Position numbers and translations under genes: made by a program. DNA of 64,000 nucleotides from Candidatus Poribacteria bacterium (GTDB taxonomy: Bacteria > Poribacteria > WGA-4E > WGA-3G), in the NCBI GenBank assembly GCA_958295815.1, contig OY282374.1, positions 437,416 through 501,415 on the forward strand, read 5' to 3'. How positions within the stretch are numbered: the stretch's first letter is position 1; the number at the start of each line of letters is the position of its first letter. This document shows positions 46,151 to 55,047 of this stretch, piece after piece. The notes below the pieces were generated by a model. That model made no database searches and was not told the origin of the DNA. It worked only from the letters and a program-made list of their open reading frames with translations.

Positions 46151-46894
46151 ATGCTAACCGATAACCAAGATGCCTATGGACATCTGCTTTTAGATTATCA
46201 TAACGGTCGAGAGAATGTTGAGGTAGTGGAGCGGGAAGATGGGTTCATTGATGTAAGCCGGTTGGGACCTTCTGACTATTTCGCTGAATATGACGACTGG
46301 GCTGAGCACCAGAAACTCGCGGTAGGACACACCGCCGGTCGTGTTTTGGACATTGGTTGTGGCGCAGGACGGCACTCTCTTTATCTACAAGAACAAGGGC
46401 ACGATGTTTTGGGAACGGACATCTCACCATTGGCTATCCAGACGTGTCAACGTCGTGGACTCAGAAATGCTATTATCGCGCCCGTCACGCAATTGAGTTC
46501 CAAGATGGGTATCTTTGACACAATTCTCATGATGGGGCATAATTTTGGACTTGTTGGAAGTTATAAGAGAGCAAAATGGTTATTGAGACGCTTTGATGCT
46601 ATGACGACAGATACCGCAAAAATTATCGCTGAGACGCTTGATCCCTATCAGACTAAGGAGCCTTGCCACTTAGCTTACCATCAATTTAACCGAGATCGGG
46701 GACGAATGGGTGGGCAACTGCGATTGCGAATTCGTTACCGACAATACACCACACCGTGGTTTGATTATCTGTTTATTTCAAAGGCGGAGATGGAGGAGAT
46801 CCTTGACGGAACGGCATGGCAAGTTGAACGCTATATTGACGCTACCAATTTTCCAACTTATGTTGCAATTTTAACAAAACGTTCACGTTCCTGA
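46151..46894 (+). CDS. Class I SAM-dependent methyltransferase
   Basis: 247 residues from ATG 46151, four bases after the sulfatase stop, so co-transcribed. RVLDIGCGAGRHSLYLQEQG is SAM motif I; VLGTDISPLAIQTCQRRG is the ribose-binding loop. The substrate cannot be predicted. The longer frame from 46076 overlaps the sulfatase and is not needed. Confidence 0.9.
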   Translation: MLTDNQDAYGHLLLDYHNGRENVEVVEREDGFIDVSRLGPSDYFAEYDDWAEHQKLAVGHTAGRVLDIGCGAGRHSLYLQEQGHDVLGTDISPLAIQTCQRRGLRNAIIAPVTQLSSKMGIFDTILMMGHNFGLVGSYKRAKWLLRRFDAMTTDTAKIIAETLDPYQTKEPCHLAYHQFNRDRGRMGGQLRLRIRYRQYTTPWFDYLFISKAEMEEILDGTAWQVERYIDATNFPTYVAILTKRSRS

Positions 46895-46951
46895 AATTAT
46901 AAATTCTATCTTGCTGTGTGGTCTCCAACTCGCCTAAAAGTGAGATATCCT

Positions 46952-47851
46952 ATGACACTTTTTAAGTTTGCATTTATTACGGACACACATCTCTACCCAA
47001 ACGCGACGCAGAACTTCTCAGGTGGACTGCAACAACAAAAAAATAGTCTCCTACTTTATGAAAAATTGGTTGAACAACTGAACGCTTTTGAACCTGCCTT
47101 TGTGATTCACGGTGGAGATATTGTGTGCGGCGGCAACAGTTTTGGCATGTCCGCTGAGGAATACGAAGCAGCTCTTGATAGCGCGCAGGAGTTCGGTCAA
47201 CGTATAAACGCACCTTGCTATTATATCCCGGGGAACCACGATCTGCATCCCGAAACCGGTGTCAAAGATTCTTATTTGGCGCGTTTCGGTATCAACGGCA
47301 TGGGTTCTGCGTGTTTTGTACATGAAAATATTCGGTTTATCCTCTTGGATTCACAGGAAGTTCCAGAAGACTTGACGCACGGATATGTTAGCACGAACCA
47401 GTTGGCGTGGGTGGAACGAGAATTGAAGCGGGCAGAGGATTATGACCAAGAGGTCTTCATTTTTTCGCATCAGCTCCCTTTTCCGAATGTTGAGTTTCAG
47501 GGAATCGGTTCGAGAATCGGTAATTCTGCCGAAGTTCTTGAGGTTATGACCCCTTTTGAAGAACGGATTTTGGCATTTTTCTGTGGTCATCTACATCTCA
47601 ACCGAGTTTTCAGGGATCAAGGTATGCTGTGCGTTATTTCGTCGGGTATTATCTGTTATCCAATGATGTGGCGGCAAGTTCTTGTTTATCCCGATCGGGT
47701 TGATGTCCGTTCTGAGACAATCGACCTACCACATGTACTTGCTGAATCAGAAGCGGTGCAGCCGGATAACAACCCCTATTTATTGGGTAGAGATAGGGAT
47801 TTAAACTTCAGTATCCCTCGAAATTCGCAACTTTCCGCTAACGAGGCTTGA
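46952..47851 (+). CDS. Calcineurin-like metallophosphoesterase
   Basis: 299 residues from ATG 46952; a GTG at 46916 is alternative. Five metallophosphoesterase motifs are visible: FAFITDTHL (D-x-H), VIHGGDIV (GD), YIPGNHDL (GNHD), FIFSHQLPF (H) and FFCGHLHLNR (GHxH). It would hydrolyse phosphomonoesters or diesters with two metal ions. No signal peptide is clear, so it is probably cytoplasmic. Confidence 0.92.
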   Translation: MTLFKFAFITDTHLYPNATQNFSGGLQQQKNSLLLYEKLVEQLNAFEPAFVIHGGDIVCGGNSFGMSAEEYEAALDSAQEFGQRINAPCYYIPGNHDLHPETGVKDSYLARFGINGMGSACFVHENIRFILLDSQEVPEDLTHGYVSTNQLAWVERELKRAEDYDQEVFIFSHQLPFPNVEFQGIGSRIGNSAEVLEVMTPFEERILAFFCGHLHLNRVFRDQGMLCVISSGIICYPMMWRQVLVYPDRVDVRSETIDLPHVLAESEAVQPDNNPYLLGRDRDLNFSIPRNSQLSANEA

Positions 47852-47920
47852 AACCTATCAGAAAGAAACATGTTTGCTGATGAGGTACTACTTCGTCTGT
47901 TTAAGGTATACATATTTGCT

Positions 47921-47941
47921 GGCGAGGTTTCCAACCTCGCC
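47921..47941. repeat. Perfect REP-like hairpin upstream of the ABC ATPase gene
   Basis: GGCGAGGTT-TCC-AACCTCGCC is a perfect 9-bp inverted repeat ending 17 bp before the start codon at 47959. Same family as 7843-7863. It could sequester the ribosome-binding region or simply be a dispersed repeat. Confidence 0.7.
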
Positions 47942-47958
47942 CATATCCGGTCAAAAAA

Positions 47959-48933
47959 ATGATTGAAGTTCAAAATGTCACAAAGAATTATGGTCCCTTC
48001 CAAGCACTCAAGGACATCTCCTTTCAGGTAGATACGGGACAAATCGTCGGTTTTCTGGGTCCCAACGGGGCGGGTAAAACCACGACCATGCGAATCCTCA
48101 CCTGCTTTATGCCCGCGAGTAGTGGACATGTTACCATCGCCGGATATGACGTTTTCAAAGAGTCGCGAGAGGTACGTAAACGCGTCGGTTACCTCCCCGA
48201 AAATGTGCCGCTCTATCCAGAAATGACTGTGACGAAGTATCTCAGGTACATGGCAAAAATACGGAGCGTCCCGCGTAGTAATGTCAGCCAACAGTTGGAT
48301 AACGCTATTGAGGCATGTGGACTCACTGAACGCCGCCATCAGATCATCGGACAATTGTCTCGTGGTTTCCGGCAACGCGTCGGCTTAGCACAAGCACTTA
48401 TTCATGAACCCGATGTTTTGATTCTCGATGAACCCACTTCTGGATTAGATCCACGCCAGATCGTCGAAATCCGGGAGTTAATCCGGGGACTCGGCAGAGA
48501 GCGGACAATTCTGTTCAGCACTCATATCTTGCCCGAAGCCAGTCTCATGTGTGAACGTCTAATTATCATCAGTAAAGGCGAGATCACCGGAGATGTCGAG
48601 TTGGAAAATGGACGCGCCGTATCCAGACAGGACGACCTATCTCTCAGCGATGTGGAAAACTCGCATACCACACCCGTAACCCTTTCTCTTGAAGTCGCAG
48701 GGGCACCAGTTGATGACGTACTGGCTGCCCTTGAGGACATCCCTGACGTGATTCAGGTTGAGCAGAGTGCCTCCCGCACAGATGACATCACGGGATTCCA
48801 TCTTCACTATATGCCTGCGACCGACATTCGGGCTGAGGTCGCGGAAACTATTGTCGAACATGGGTGGCAGCTCCTCGAAATGCACACAACGGAAATGTCC
48901 TTGGAGGAGTTGTTCCTCTCCTTAACGGTGTAG
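47959..48933 (+). CDS. ABC transporter ATP-binding protein (NatA/GldA type)
   Basis: 324 residues. Walker A GFLGPNGAGKTTTMRIL, signature LSRGFRQRVGLAQAL, Walker B VLILDEPTSGLDP and the switch His in ILFSTHIL are all present. The C-terminal extension of ~100 residues follows GldA/NatA-type ATPases of ABC-2 exporters. No permease gene follows; the next gene is on the other strand, so the ATPase is orphaned here. Confidence 0.93.
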   Translation: MIEVQNVTKNYGPFQALKDISFQVDTGQIVGFLGPNGAGKTTTMRILTCFMPASSGHVTIAGYDVFKESREVRKRVGYLPENVPLYPEMTVTKYLRYMAKIRSVPRSNVSQQLDNAIEACGLTERRHQIIGQLSRGFRQRVGLAQALIHEPDVLILDEPTSGLDPRQIVEIRELIRGLGRERTILFSTHILPEASLMCERLIIISKGEITGDVELENGRAVSRQDDLSLSDVENSHTTPVTLSLEVAGAPVDDVLAALEDIPDVIQVEQSASRTDDITGFHLHYMPATDIRAEVAETIVEHGWQLLEMHTTEMSLEELFLSLTV

Positions 48934-49004
48934 AGCGTGCCTTCATTGTTAGATAGAGCGAAACCCAACGATCCAAACTAACACGCTGACAACCAATAGT
49001 AACG

Positions 49005-49751
49005 TTATGTTGCATCAAGCGGTGGTTTTAACTGATCGCGAATGGCTTGCCGAACTTCATTGCAGATACGCATCGCGTGTGCTGTGTCCTCCGCAGTCGC
49101 AAATTTTCCCGGATAACGACTGTCAACTGCATGTTCAGATAGAGTTGAAAATTCGGACTGCCACGTTTGCCAAATAGGCATAGTAGGGACAATCAGTTCC
49201 AGCAATTCTTTTAAATCGTGAGTCCTCGGGAAGGGGATGTTTGCCTCTTGAAGCCATGCTTTTAGATACTTTTCAATACATTGCTGGGCATGGAAACAGA
49301 TGGCATCATGGACTGGATCCTGTCCCTGTTGAACTTGCTGTGCGACAGCATAATCACCTTCAGCCTTCTGTACCCACTCTAATGTTAACGGATTCACAGC
49401 GCATGGTTCCTTTTTTACTGCTTTTATAAAAAAGTTGGCAGATTCATAAAGTACTTCGCCTTTTTCAATAATCTCGCGGAGGAACCAGTCGTTGTGTGAA
49501 AGGCGATAAGCGATTTCATTGGGTGAACGCACTAACAGATCCATACTAAAGCGACGTGGGATACGTTCACGTATCGCTCTTTCCTGACGACGCGTCTCCG
49601 ATTCCGGTATTGCCATCACCACCAGCAAGTCAACATCCGAGTACTCCCTTGGTGTGCCATACGCATGAGAGCCAAAAAGAATAACTTGTAGCGGCGCGAA
49701 TTCACGCACGATGTCATCACATGTAGCCTGAATGTCTTCTCGGGTAACCAT
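49005..49751 (-). CDS. MNT nucleotidyltransferase-HEPN domain fusion protein
   Basis: 248 residues. The N-terminal minimal nucleotidyltransferase has VILFGSHAYGTPREYSDVDLLVV (GS...DxD catalytic motif). The C-terminal HEPN domain (WVQKAEGDYAVAQQV, CFHAQQCIEKYLKAWL, THDLKELLELI) is of the PF05168 type. These domains usually form a two-gene MntA/HepT toxin-antitoxin pair, with MntA adenylylating HepT; here they are one polypeptide. The canonical Rx4-6H RNase motif of HEPN toxins is not evident, so the HEPN half may be non-toxic or the fusion self-controlled. Confidence 0.88.
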   Translation of the reverse strand: MVTREDIQATCDDIVREFAPLQVILFGSHAYGTPREYSDVDLLVVMAIPESETRRQERAIRERIPRRFSMDLLVRSPNEIAYRLSHNDWFLREIIEKGEVLYESANFFIKAVKKEPCAVNPLTLEWVQKAEGDYAVAQQVQQGQDPVHDAICFHAQQCIEKYLKAWLQEANIPFPRTHDLKELLELIVPTMPIWQTWQSEFSTLSEHAVDSRYPGKFATAEDTAHAMRICNEVRQAIRDQLKPPLDAT

Positions 49752-49934
49752 GCTTCACCCTTTTTTGCCTGGGTAGGTCTATAACTGATCTGATGTGTAA
49801 AAGGGACACATCGCGAATGTGCATAGAACCTATAGTGCTAATTATGCCACATCTCTGCTGTATATGCAAGAGAATCTTAGATAGTTGTTACAATACCTGC
49901 CCATCCTTTCCTGTCAGTTGTCTCTAAAATAATC

Positions 49935-49963
49935 TTGATTTCTAAATATATCTATCGTATAAT
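49935..49963 (+). promoter_or_regulatory. Sigma70-like promoter for the FAH-SDR operon
   Basis: TTGATT (49935-49940), 17-bp spacer, TATAAT (49958-49963), ~57 bp upstream of the start at 50020. Confidence 0.65.
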
Positions 49964-50019
49964 CAATAATACTACAGAACCTTTGGATAGGAAGGCGTAA
50001 GCATCTAAGAAGAATACTT

Positions 50020-50952
50020 ATGAGACTCGTTACTTTTAAAACCGAATTGACAGATACTACACCGAAAATTGGGGCATGGATTGCTGATGACCAAATCGTT
50101 GACCTCACCGCAATCGCTCCAGATATGAATCAGTTCTTTGAACAAGATTGCATTTCTGATGCGCGGGAACGTATTGAAAACGGCACGAGCACATCCGAGG
50201 CAATTTTTGCTGTTGCCGATGTACAACTCCTCGCACCGTTTCCTCGCCCAGCGAGCCTGCGAGATTTCGGTGTATTCAGAACCCACATGGATGCCGCCGC
50301 ACGCATCACCGGCAAGGAAATCTCCCCAGAATGGTTCAAACTGCCCAATTATTACCGCGGCAGTACAAGTCCGTCCTCTATTGCTGGACACGAGGTCGTT
50401 GTTACCTGGCCCAACTACACCCAGAAACTTGATTTTGAACTGGAATGGGGTGTCTATATCGGCAAAATCGGGAAAAATGTACCCATAGAAGAAGCACATG
50501 AATATATCGCAGGCTATACCATTTACAACGACATCAGCGCACGCGATATTCAATTCCGCCACATGACGATGGCACTCGGTCCCGCAAAAGGAAAGGATTT
50601 CGATAATAGCAACATTATGGGACCCTGTCTCGTTACACCGGACGAAATCGAAGATCCTTACAATCTCCGAATGATTGCCAGAGTTAACGGGGAGGTCTGG
50701 GCAGATGGCAATACCTCGGATATGTATTATTCGTTTGAAGAGATGATTTCGTTTGTCTCGCAGTCCGAGACGCTCTATCCAGGCGAGTTTTTAGGTTCCG
50801 GTACTGTCGGAAAAGGATGTGGATGGGAACTTGATCGCTGGATTCAACCCGGTGACGTTATTGAACTTGAGATTGAAAATATTGGTATGCTTAGGAACCA
50901 AATTGGTGAACCGGAAGTGAACCCTGCGGAATGGGCGGAAAAAGGACTTTAA
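50020..50952 (+). CDS. Fumarylacetoacetate hydrolase (FAH) family protein
   Basis: 310 residues. The FAH core is seen in FELEWGVYIG (metal-binding ExE) and IYNDISARDIQFRHM, with PCLVTPDEI and ETLYPGEFLGSGTVGKG later. Family members hydrolyse C-C bonds in 2,4-diketo acids or act as related decarboxylases/isomerases. With the following SDR it could form the last steps of a non-phosphorylative sugar-acid route such as the L-fuconate pathway; this is inference. Confidence 0.9.
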   Translation: MRLVTFKTELTDTTPKIGAWIADDQIVDLTAIAPDMNQFFEQDCISDARERIENGTSTSEAIFAVADVQLLAPFPRPASLRDFGVFRTHMDAAARITGKEISPEWFKLPNYYRGSTSPSSIAGHEVVVTWPNYTQKLDFELEWGVYIGKIGKNVPIEEAHEYIAGYTIYNDISARDIQFRHMTMALGPAKGKDFDNSNIMGPCLVTPDEIEDPYNLRMIARVNGEVWADGNTSDMYYSFEEMISFVSQSETLYPGEFLGSGTVGKGCGWELDRWIQPGDVIELEIENIGMLRNQIGEPEVNPAEWAEKGL

Positions 50953-51004
50953 ATTAGGAGCGTAGTTTTAAACTGCGCCGATCAACCGGTAAGAAAGTAA
51001 ATTA

Positions 51005-51754
51005 ATGCGACTAAAAGACAAGGTAGCCATTATTACAGGTGGGGCATCCGGCATCGGAAAAGCCACCGCAATCCTTTTTGCAGAACACGGTGCGAAAATT
51101 GTCGTTGCTGACATAGATGAACATGGTGCTAACGAGACTGTTGCCAATATCCGCGACGCTGGTAACGAGGTAATTTACGTTCAAACGGATGTCACAATCT
51201 CAAACAACACCGAGCGGATGGTACAGGAGACCCTTAGCAACTATGGGAAACTGGATATCCTGCTCAGCAGTGCCGGTATTGCAATGCGGCTCCCCGTTGC
51301 GGATTTGCCCGAGGAAGACTGGCATCGGTGTCTGAATGTCAATCTCACCGGTGTCTATCTCTGCGCCAAGGCTGCAATTCCCGCGATGCAGAAAAACGGC
51401 AGTGGCTCTATCATTAACTTATCTTCCATCTACGGTCTCGTTGGGGCAGATGTCCGGGCAGCTTACGTTGCCTCTAAAGGTGGTGTGACAAACCTCACGC
51501 GTAGCATGGCACTCGATTATGCGGAGGACAACATCCGAGTTAACTGTATCTGTCCAGGCTTCGTTGAAACACCTTTAGTTGCCGGAGTTATCAAAACGCC
51601 GGAGGAGTATCGCGATCTCGCCGATAGACACCCGATGCGCCGACTCGCACAACCTGAGGAGATTGCCTACGGTGCACTATACCTTGCCTCCAATGAATCT
51701 GCGTTCGTTACAGGCATCGCCTTACCGATTGATGGTGGTTATACCGCAGGATAA
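51005..51754 (+). CDS. Short-chain dehydrogenase/reductase (SDR)
   Basis: 249 residues of the classical SDR family. NAD(P) motif IITGGASGIGKATA, NAG-equivalent LLSSAGIA, catalytic Ser in INLSSIYG, YVASKGG (YxxxK), and C-terminal PIDGGYTAG. An Asp after beta2 (VVADIDEHG) suggests NAD preference. Located 52 bp after the FAH gene, likely co-transcribed; a candidate 2-keto-3-deoxy-sugar-acid dehydrogenase. Confidence 0.93.
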   Translation: MRLKDKVAIITGGASGIGKATAILFAEHGAKIVVADIDEHGANETVANIRDAGNEVIYVQTDVTISNNTERMVQETLSNYGKLDILLSSAGIAMRLPVADLPEEDWHRCLNVNLTGVYLCAKAAIPAMQKNGSGSIINLSSIYGLVGADVRAAYVASKGGVTNLTRSMALDYAEDNIRVNCICPGFVETPLVAGVIKTPEEYRDLADRHPMRRLAQPEEIAYGALYLASNESAFVTGIALPIDGGYTAG

Positions 51755-51762
51755 GGATGTGC

Positions 51763-51789
51763 AGTCGCTAAACCCACGCTTTAGCGACT
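51763..51789 (+). terminator. Hairpin after the FAH-SDR operon
   Basis: AGTCGCTAAA-CCCACGC-TTTAGCGACT is a perfect 10-bp stem just after the SDR stop, followed by TGATTGTAAGG without a T-run. It may reduce read-through into the cytochrome gene or be a dispersed repeat. Confidence 0.55.
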
Positions 51790-51813
51790 TGATTGTAAGG
51801 ACTTAGAAATGCC

Positions 51814-54561
51814 GTGAGAAAAATTTTCTTATCTGCCTTCCTCATTTTATTAATCAACAGTGCGTACCTGTTCAGTTTCGGTGAACCAACACTCTTTTAC
51901 ATCTTCAACGTCCTACTCCACGTTGGACTCGGTATCCTTCTGATACTCCCATTCAGTATTTATGTATATAAGCGGTTCGGGTGGGTCTCAACGCTCGGAC
52001 AGATAGGAATGATCGGGATAATCGTTGGGATCATCAGCGGTGGCTATCTGATGATCGTCGGGGCAACGACCCCATATCGTTGGCTCCTCATTACGCACAT
52101 TATCAGTGTTGGTGTGGGGAGTATTCTTTTCTGTGTTCACCTACTGCGAGATAGTGAAGTTCTTACACCGTCGTCGCGGAAATTAGGTATCCTTGTACTA
52201 ATAGGCATCCTCCTATTCCCGGTTGGTGCGAGGTTCGCACAGCACTATCTGCCGAATGAAACCTATCTCGTCGAAAACCCGGCACTGCCTCCCACGAGCA
52301 TGTACGAAGAAGGTGGCGGCACGACCGGTCATTTTTTCCCAGCATCCGTCGAAACCGAGACAGGCGCGCTAATTCCGACAGATTTCTTTCTGACCTCTGA
52401 GACCTGTGCTACGAAGGGGTGCCACCCAGATATCTATCAGCAGTGGAACGAATCGGCACACCATTTTTCTTCCTTCAACAATCAGTGGTATCGAAAGTCA
52501 ATCATCTATATGCAGGAAGTCAACGGCATTCAACCGTCTAAGTGGTGCGGTGGTTGCCACGACCCAGCGATTTTGCTCAACGGCGTAATGGACAGACCTA
52601 TTCGCGAAAATCTCCACACGCCTGCTGCACAAGCTGGACTCGCCTGCACGGCGTGCCACTCTATTGAGAAGGTCAAGGATACGATGGGGAACAGCGGATA
52701 TGTGATTAAATATCCACCACTCCACGACATCGCTGCCAGCGAGAATCCTATTATCCGTAACCTCCACAACTATCTCATCCGGCTTGATCCAGAACCCCAC
52801 AAAAAGAGTTTCCTCAAACCGTTCCATCGTCAAAATACCGCCGAATTCTGCTCGACCTGCCATAAAGTGCATCTGGATGAACCCGTCAACAATTTTCGAT
52901 GGGTACGCGGCTTCAACGACTACGATCAGTGGCAAAAAAGTGGAGTTTCCCACCAAGGCGCGCTGTCCTTTTATTATCCCGAAAAGGCGAAGAAGTGTAT
53001 TGATTGTCACATGCCTCTCGTAGATTCTAAGGACGCAGGAAATATTGATGGCAAGGTTCACAGCCATCGTTTTCCGGCTGCGAACACGGCACTACCCTTT
53101 GTAAATCAGCATCCAGACCAACTCAAAGCCGTAACAGAATTTCTGCAAAATGAGGCAGTCACATTAGATTTCTTTGCAGATGGTGTGCCGATGCCAAGCG
53201 ATGGAATTGAAGTCACGCCTGGTCAAAGTACGCGCGTTGATGTGGTGGTACGCACACGGGGTGTCGGACACCGTTTCCCTGCCGGTACAATTGATGCGTT
53301 TGACATCTGGTTGGAGTTGAAAGCCACTGATGAAAATGGAAAGATCGTCTTCTGGAACGGGAGAATCGCTGCATCCGACGGAAATGGACCCGTTGATCCG
53401 AGTGCGCATTTTTACCGTGCCTATATGCTGGATGCACACGGTAACCTGATTAACAAACGCAACGCTTGGGCAACTCGAACCATCCTCTATTCAAACACAA
53501 TTCCGCCGGGTGCTGCCGATACCGTCCGTTACCGACTCGAAATTCCACCTGATTCTGGAGAAGTTCTGACGTTGGAGGCAAAACTTAACTACCGCAAATT
53601 CAACTGGTGGCACACACAGTGGGCTTATGCCGGGGTGCGCGACCCAGAAGACACCGATTTTCAGGTAGATAAAGGCTACGATAACGGCAGGTGGGTCTGG
53701 ACGGGTGATACCTCGGATGTCGCAGGAAAAATTAAGGCGATTCCCAACCTACCAATCGTTGTGATGGCATCTGCCAAAGCAACCTTAAAAGTAGTAGGCA
53801 CAGTCCCTGTGCCGTCAAGCAAAGTAGTGGACACAGTCCTTGTGCCGTCAAGCAAAGTAGTAGGCACAGTCCCTGTGCCGTCAAGCAAAGAAGTAGACGC
53901 AGTCCCTGTGCCGTCAACCCGCGAACGTTGGAACGACTACGGTATCGGACTTCTCCTACAGGGCGATCTGAAAGCCGCACAGACTGCATTCTCGAAGGTA
54001 ACCGAAATAGAGCCTACATACCTTGACGGGTGGGTGAACATAGCACGGTGCCGAATTGAGGAGGGAAATATGAAAGGTGCGGAAGCGATGCTCGAAAAAG
54101 CGTTTGAAATCCAGAGGACATTACCACCTAAAAATCCGCATCGAGCGAAGGTTCACTATTTTTATGCCCTCGTTCAGGAGGCTTACGGCAATTACGATAC
54201 AGCCATCGAACACCTCGAGCACGCCGCTGCGCAATTTCCGCGCGACACCCGTGTCCGAAATAAACTCGGACGTCTGTATTTCCTAAAACGCAACTATGAA
54301 ACCGCTCTGGCTGAATTCCAGAAAACGCTTACCGTTGACCCGGAAGATTTGGACGCGCACTACAACATGATGCGCTGCTACCGTGCGCTTAAGAATCCAT
54401 CGCTCGCTGCGAAGTCGCAGAAACTCTACCTGCGGTTTAAGGCAGATGAGTCCGTCGATGCAATCACCGGCATCCCTCGCCGTGCGGATCCGGACGTGAA
54501 TCTCGAACGCCAACGGATTCATGAACACACCAATAGTTATGAACCACTATCCAACCCCTGA
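51814..54561 (+). CDS. Membrane-anchored multihaem cytochrome c with C-terminal TPR domain
   Basis: 915 residues from GTG 51814. The first ~145 residues contain about five membrane helices with buried His (LLHVGL, LITHIIS, CVHLL). Then five haem-binding sites: CATKGCH (unusual CX4CH), CGGCH, CTACH, CSTCH and CIDCH, with many free His as distal ligands. Residues ~660-705 are an imperfect four-fold 11-residue repeat encoded by the tandem DNA repeat. The C-terminal ~200 residues are TPRs (AQTAFSKVTEIEPTYLDGW, AIEHLEHAAAQFP). Probably involved in periplasmic electron transfer; the donor and acceptor are unknown. The 3' end lies in a 34-bp direct repeat. Confidence 0.88.
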   Translation: MRKIFLSAFLILLINSAYLFSFGEPTLFYIFNVLLHVGLGILLILPFSIYVYKRFGWVSTLGQIGMIGIIVGIISGGYLMIVGATTPYRWLLITHIISVGVGSILFCVHLLRDSEVLTPSSRKLGILVLIGILLFPVGARFAQHYLPNETYLVENPALPPTSMYEEGGGTTGHFFPASVETETGALIPTDFFLTSETCATKGCHPDIYQQWNESAHHFSSFNNQWYRKSIIYMQEVNGIQPSKWCGGCHDPAILLNGVMDRPIRENLHTPAAQAGLACTACHSIEKVKDTMGNSGYVIKYPPLHDIAASENPIIRNLHNYLIRLDPEPHKKSFLKPFHRQNTAEFCSTCHKVHLDEPVNNFRWVRGFNDYDQWQKSGVSHQGALSFYYPEKAKKCIDCHMPLVDSKDAGNIDGKVHSHRFPAANTALPFVNQHPDQLKAVTEFLQNEAVTLDFFADGVPMPSDGIEVTPGQSTRVDVVVRTRGVGHRFPAGTIDAFDIWLELKATDENGKIVFWNGRIAASDGNGPVDPSAHFYRAYMLDAHGNLINKRNAWATRTILYSNTIPPGAADTVRYRLEIPPDSGEVLTLEAKLNYRKFNWWHTQWAYAGVRDPEDTDFQVDKGYDNGRWVWTGDTSDVAGKIKAIPNLPIVVMASAKATLKVVGTVPVPSSKVVDTVLVPSSKVVGTVPVPSSKEVDAVPVPSTRERWNDYGIGLLLQGDLKAAQTAFSKVTEIEPTYLDGWVNIARCRIEEGNMKGAEAMLEKAFEIQRTLPPKNPHRAKVHYFYALVQEAYGNYDTAIEHLEHAAAQFPRDTRVRNKLGRLYFLKRNYETALAEFQKTLTVDPEDLDAHYNMMRCYRALKNPSLAAKSQKLYLRFKADESVDAITGIPRRADPDVNLERQRIHEHTNSYEPLSNP
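53788..53919 (+). repeat. Four 33-bp tandem repeats inside the cytochrome coding sequence
   Basis: Four contiguous 33-bp units of AAAGTAGTAGGCACAGTCC-type sequence, each with a near-perfect hairpin (GGCACAG-TCC-CTGTGCC). They encode KVVGTVPVPSS, KVVDTVLVPSS, KVVGTVPVPSS and KEVDAVPVPST. The unit is 33 bp here but 34 bp in the non-coding arrays at 6470 and 59327, so the reading frame is kept. Confidence 0.95.
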
Positions 54562-54566
54562 ACATC
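54533..54566. repeat. 34-bp direct repeat, left copy
   Basis: ATAGTTATGAACCACTATCC and onward, identical over 34 bp to 55014-55047. This copy carries the stop codon of the cytochrome gene and also an abandoned copy of the start of the nucleotidyltransferase gene. Confidence 0.95.
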
Positions 54567-54699
54567 GGTGCATAATACAAGATTTTCTTGAGGTTGTATA
54601 AATCCGTGGGGTTGAGAAAAAGGAGTGTTATATTGGGTAGATTAAACTTCAGTGAGGAGTTGAAAATATTCCTCTCTGCTCATATTGACAGTTCGCATG

Positions 54700-54912
54700 T
54701 TATTGGTGATGATCGTAACCTGCGTCTTCTAAAAACGTCTTGAGCGTTCCGAGTCGAGCGGTTTCTTCTAATTGAATCTCGATAGCCTCAAGGAGGTTTT
54801 TTCCTGCTTCTTCAACGCTTCTTCCACAACTCACAACATCTAACTCTGGACAGTAAGCCGTGTACATATTGCCTTCTTTCCAAATTTCTTCCGTTATCAC
54901 TAAATTTTTCAT
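54700..54912 (-). CDS. Orphan HicB-family antitoxin-like protein
   Basis: 70 residues. LVITEEIWKEGNMYTAYCPELD and SCGRSVEEAGKNLLEAIEIQ are the compact HicB fold. No hicA-like frame is found next to it. The start has GGGGG in the expected position. It lies in the ~450-bp segment bracketed by the perfect 34-bp direct repeats, suggesting it arrived as an insertion. Confidence 0.82.
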   Translation of the reverse strand: MKNLVITEEIWKEGNMYTAYCPELDVVSCGRSVEEAGKNLLEAIEIQLEETARLGTLKTFLEDAGYDHHQ

Positions 54913-55013
54913 GCAGCCCCCAATTTACAGCGTTAGAGTTGTTTCGAGTATTGGTAGAGTATCGCAGGAAATATAGTATATACTATTTTATCTGCTAAAA
55001 TCAAGAAATTTTG

Positions 55014-55047
55014 ATAGTTATGAACCACTATCCAACCCCTGAACATC
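55014..55047. repeat. 34-bp direct repeat, right copy
   Basis: Identical to 54533-54566. Here it contains the functional ATG (55020) and first codons (MNHYPTPEH) of the nucleotidyltransferase gene. Confidence 0.95.

Noticed and set aside
53676..53989. Minus-strand ORFs with LDGTGTVPTT repeats
   Set aside because: Shadow translation of the coding tandem repeat in the cytochrome gene.
54633..54743. 36-residue plus-strand ORF (TTG start, good AGGAG) in the hicB insertion
   Set aside because: Overlaps the 3' end of hicB, has no recognisable features and is too short to claim.
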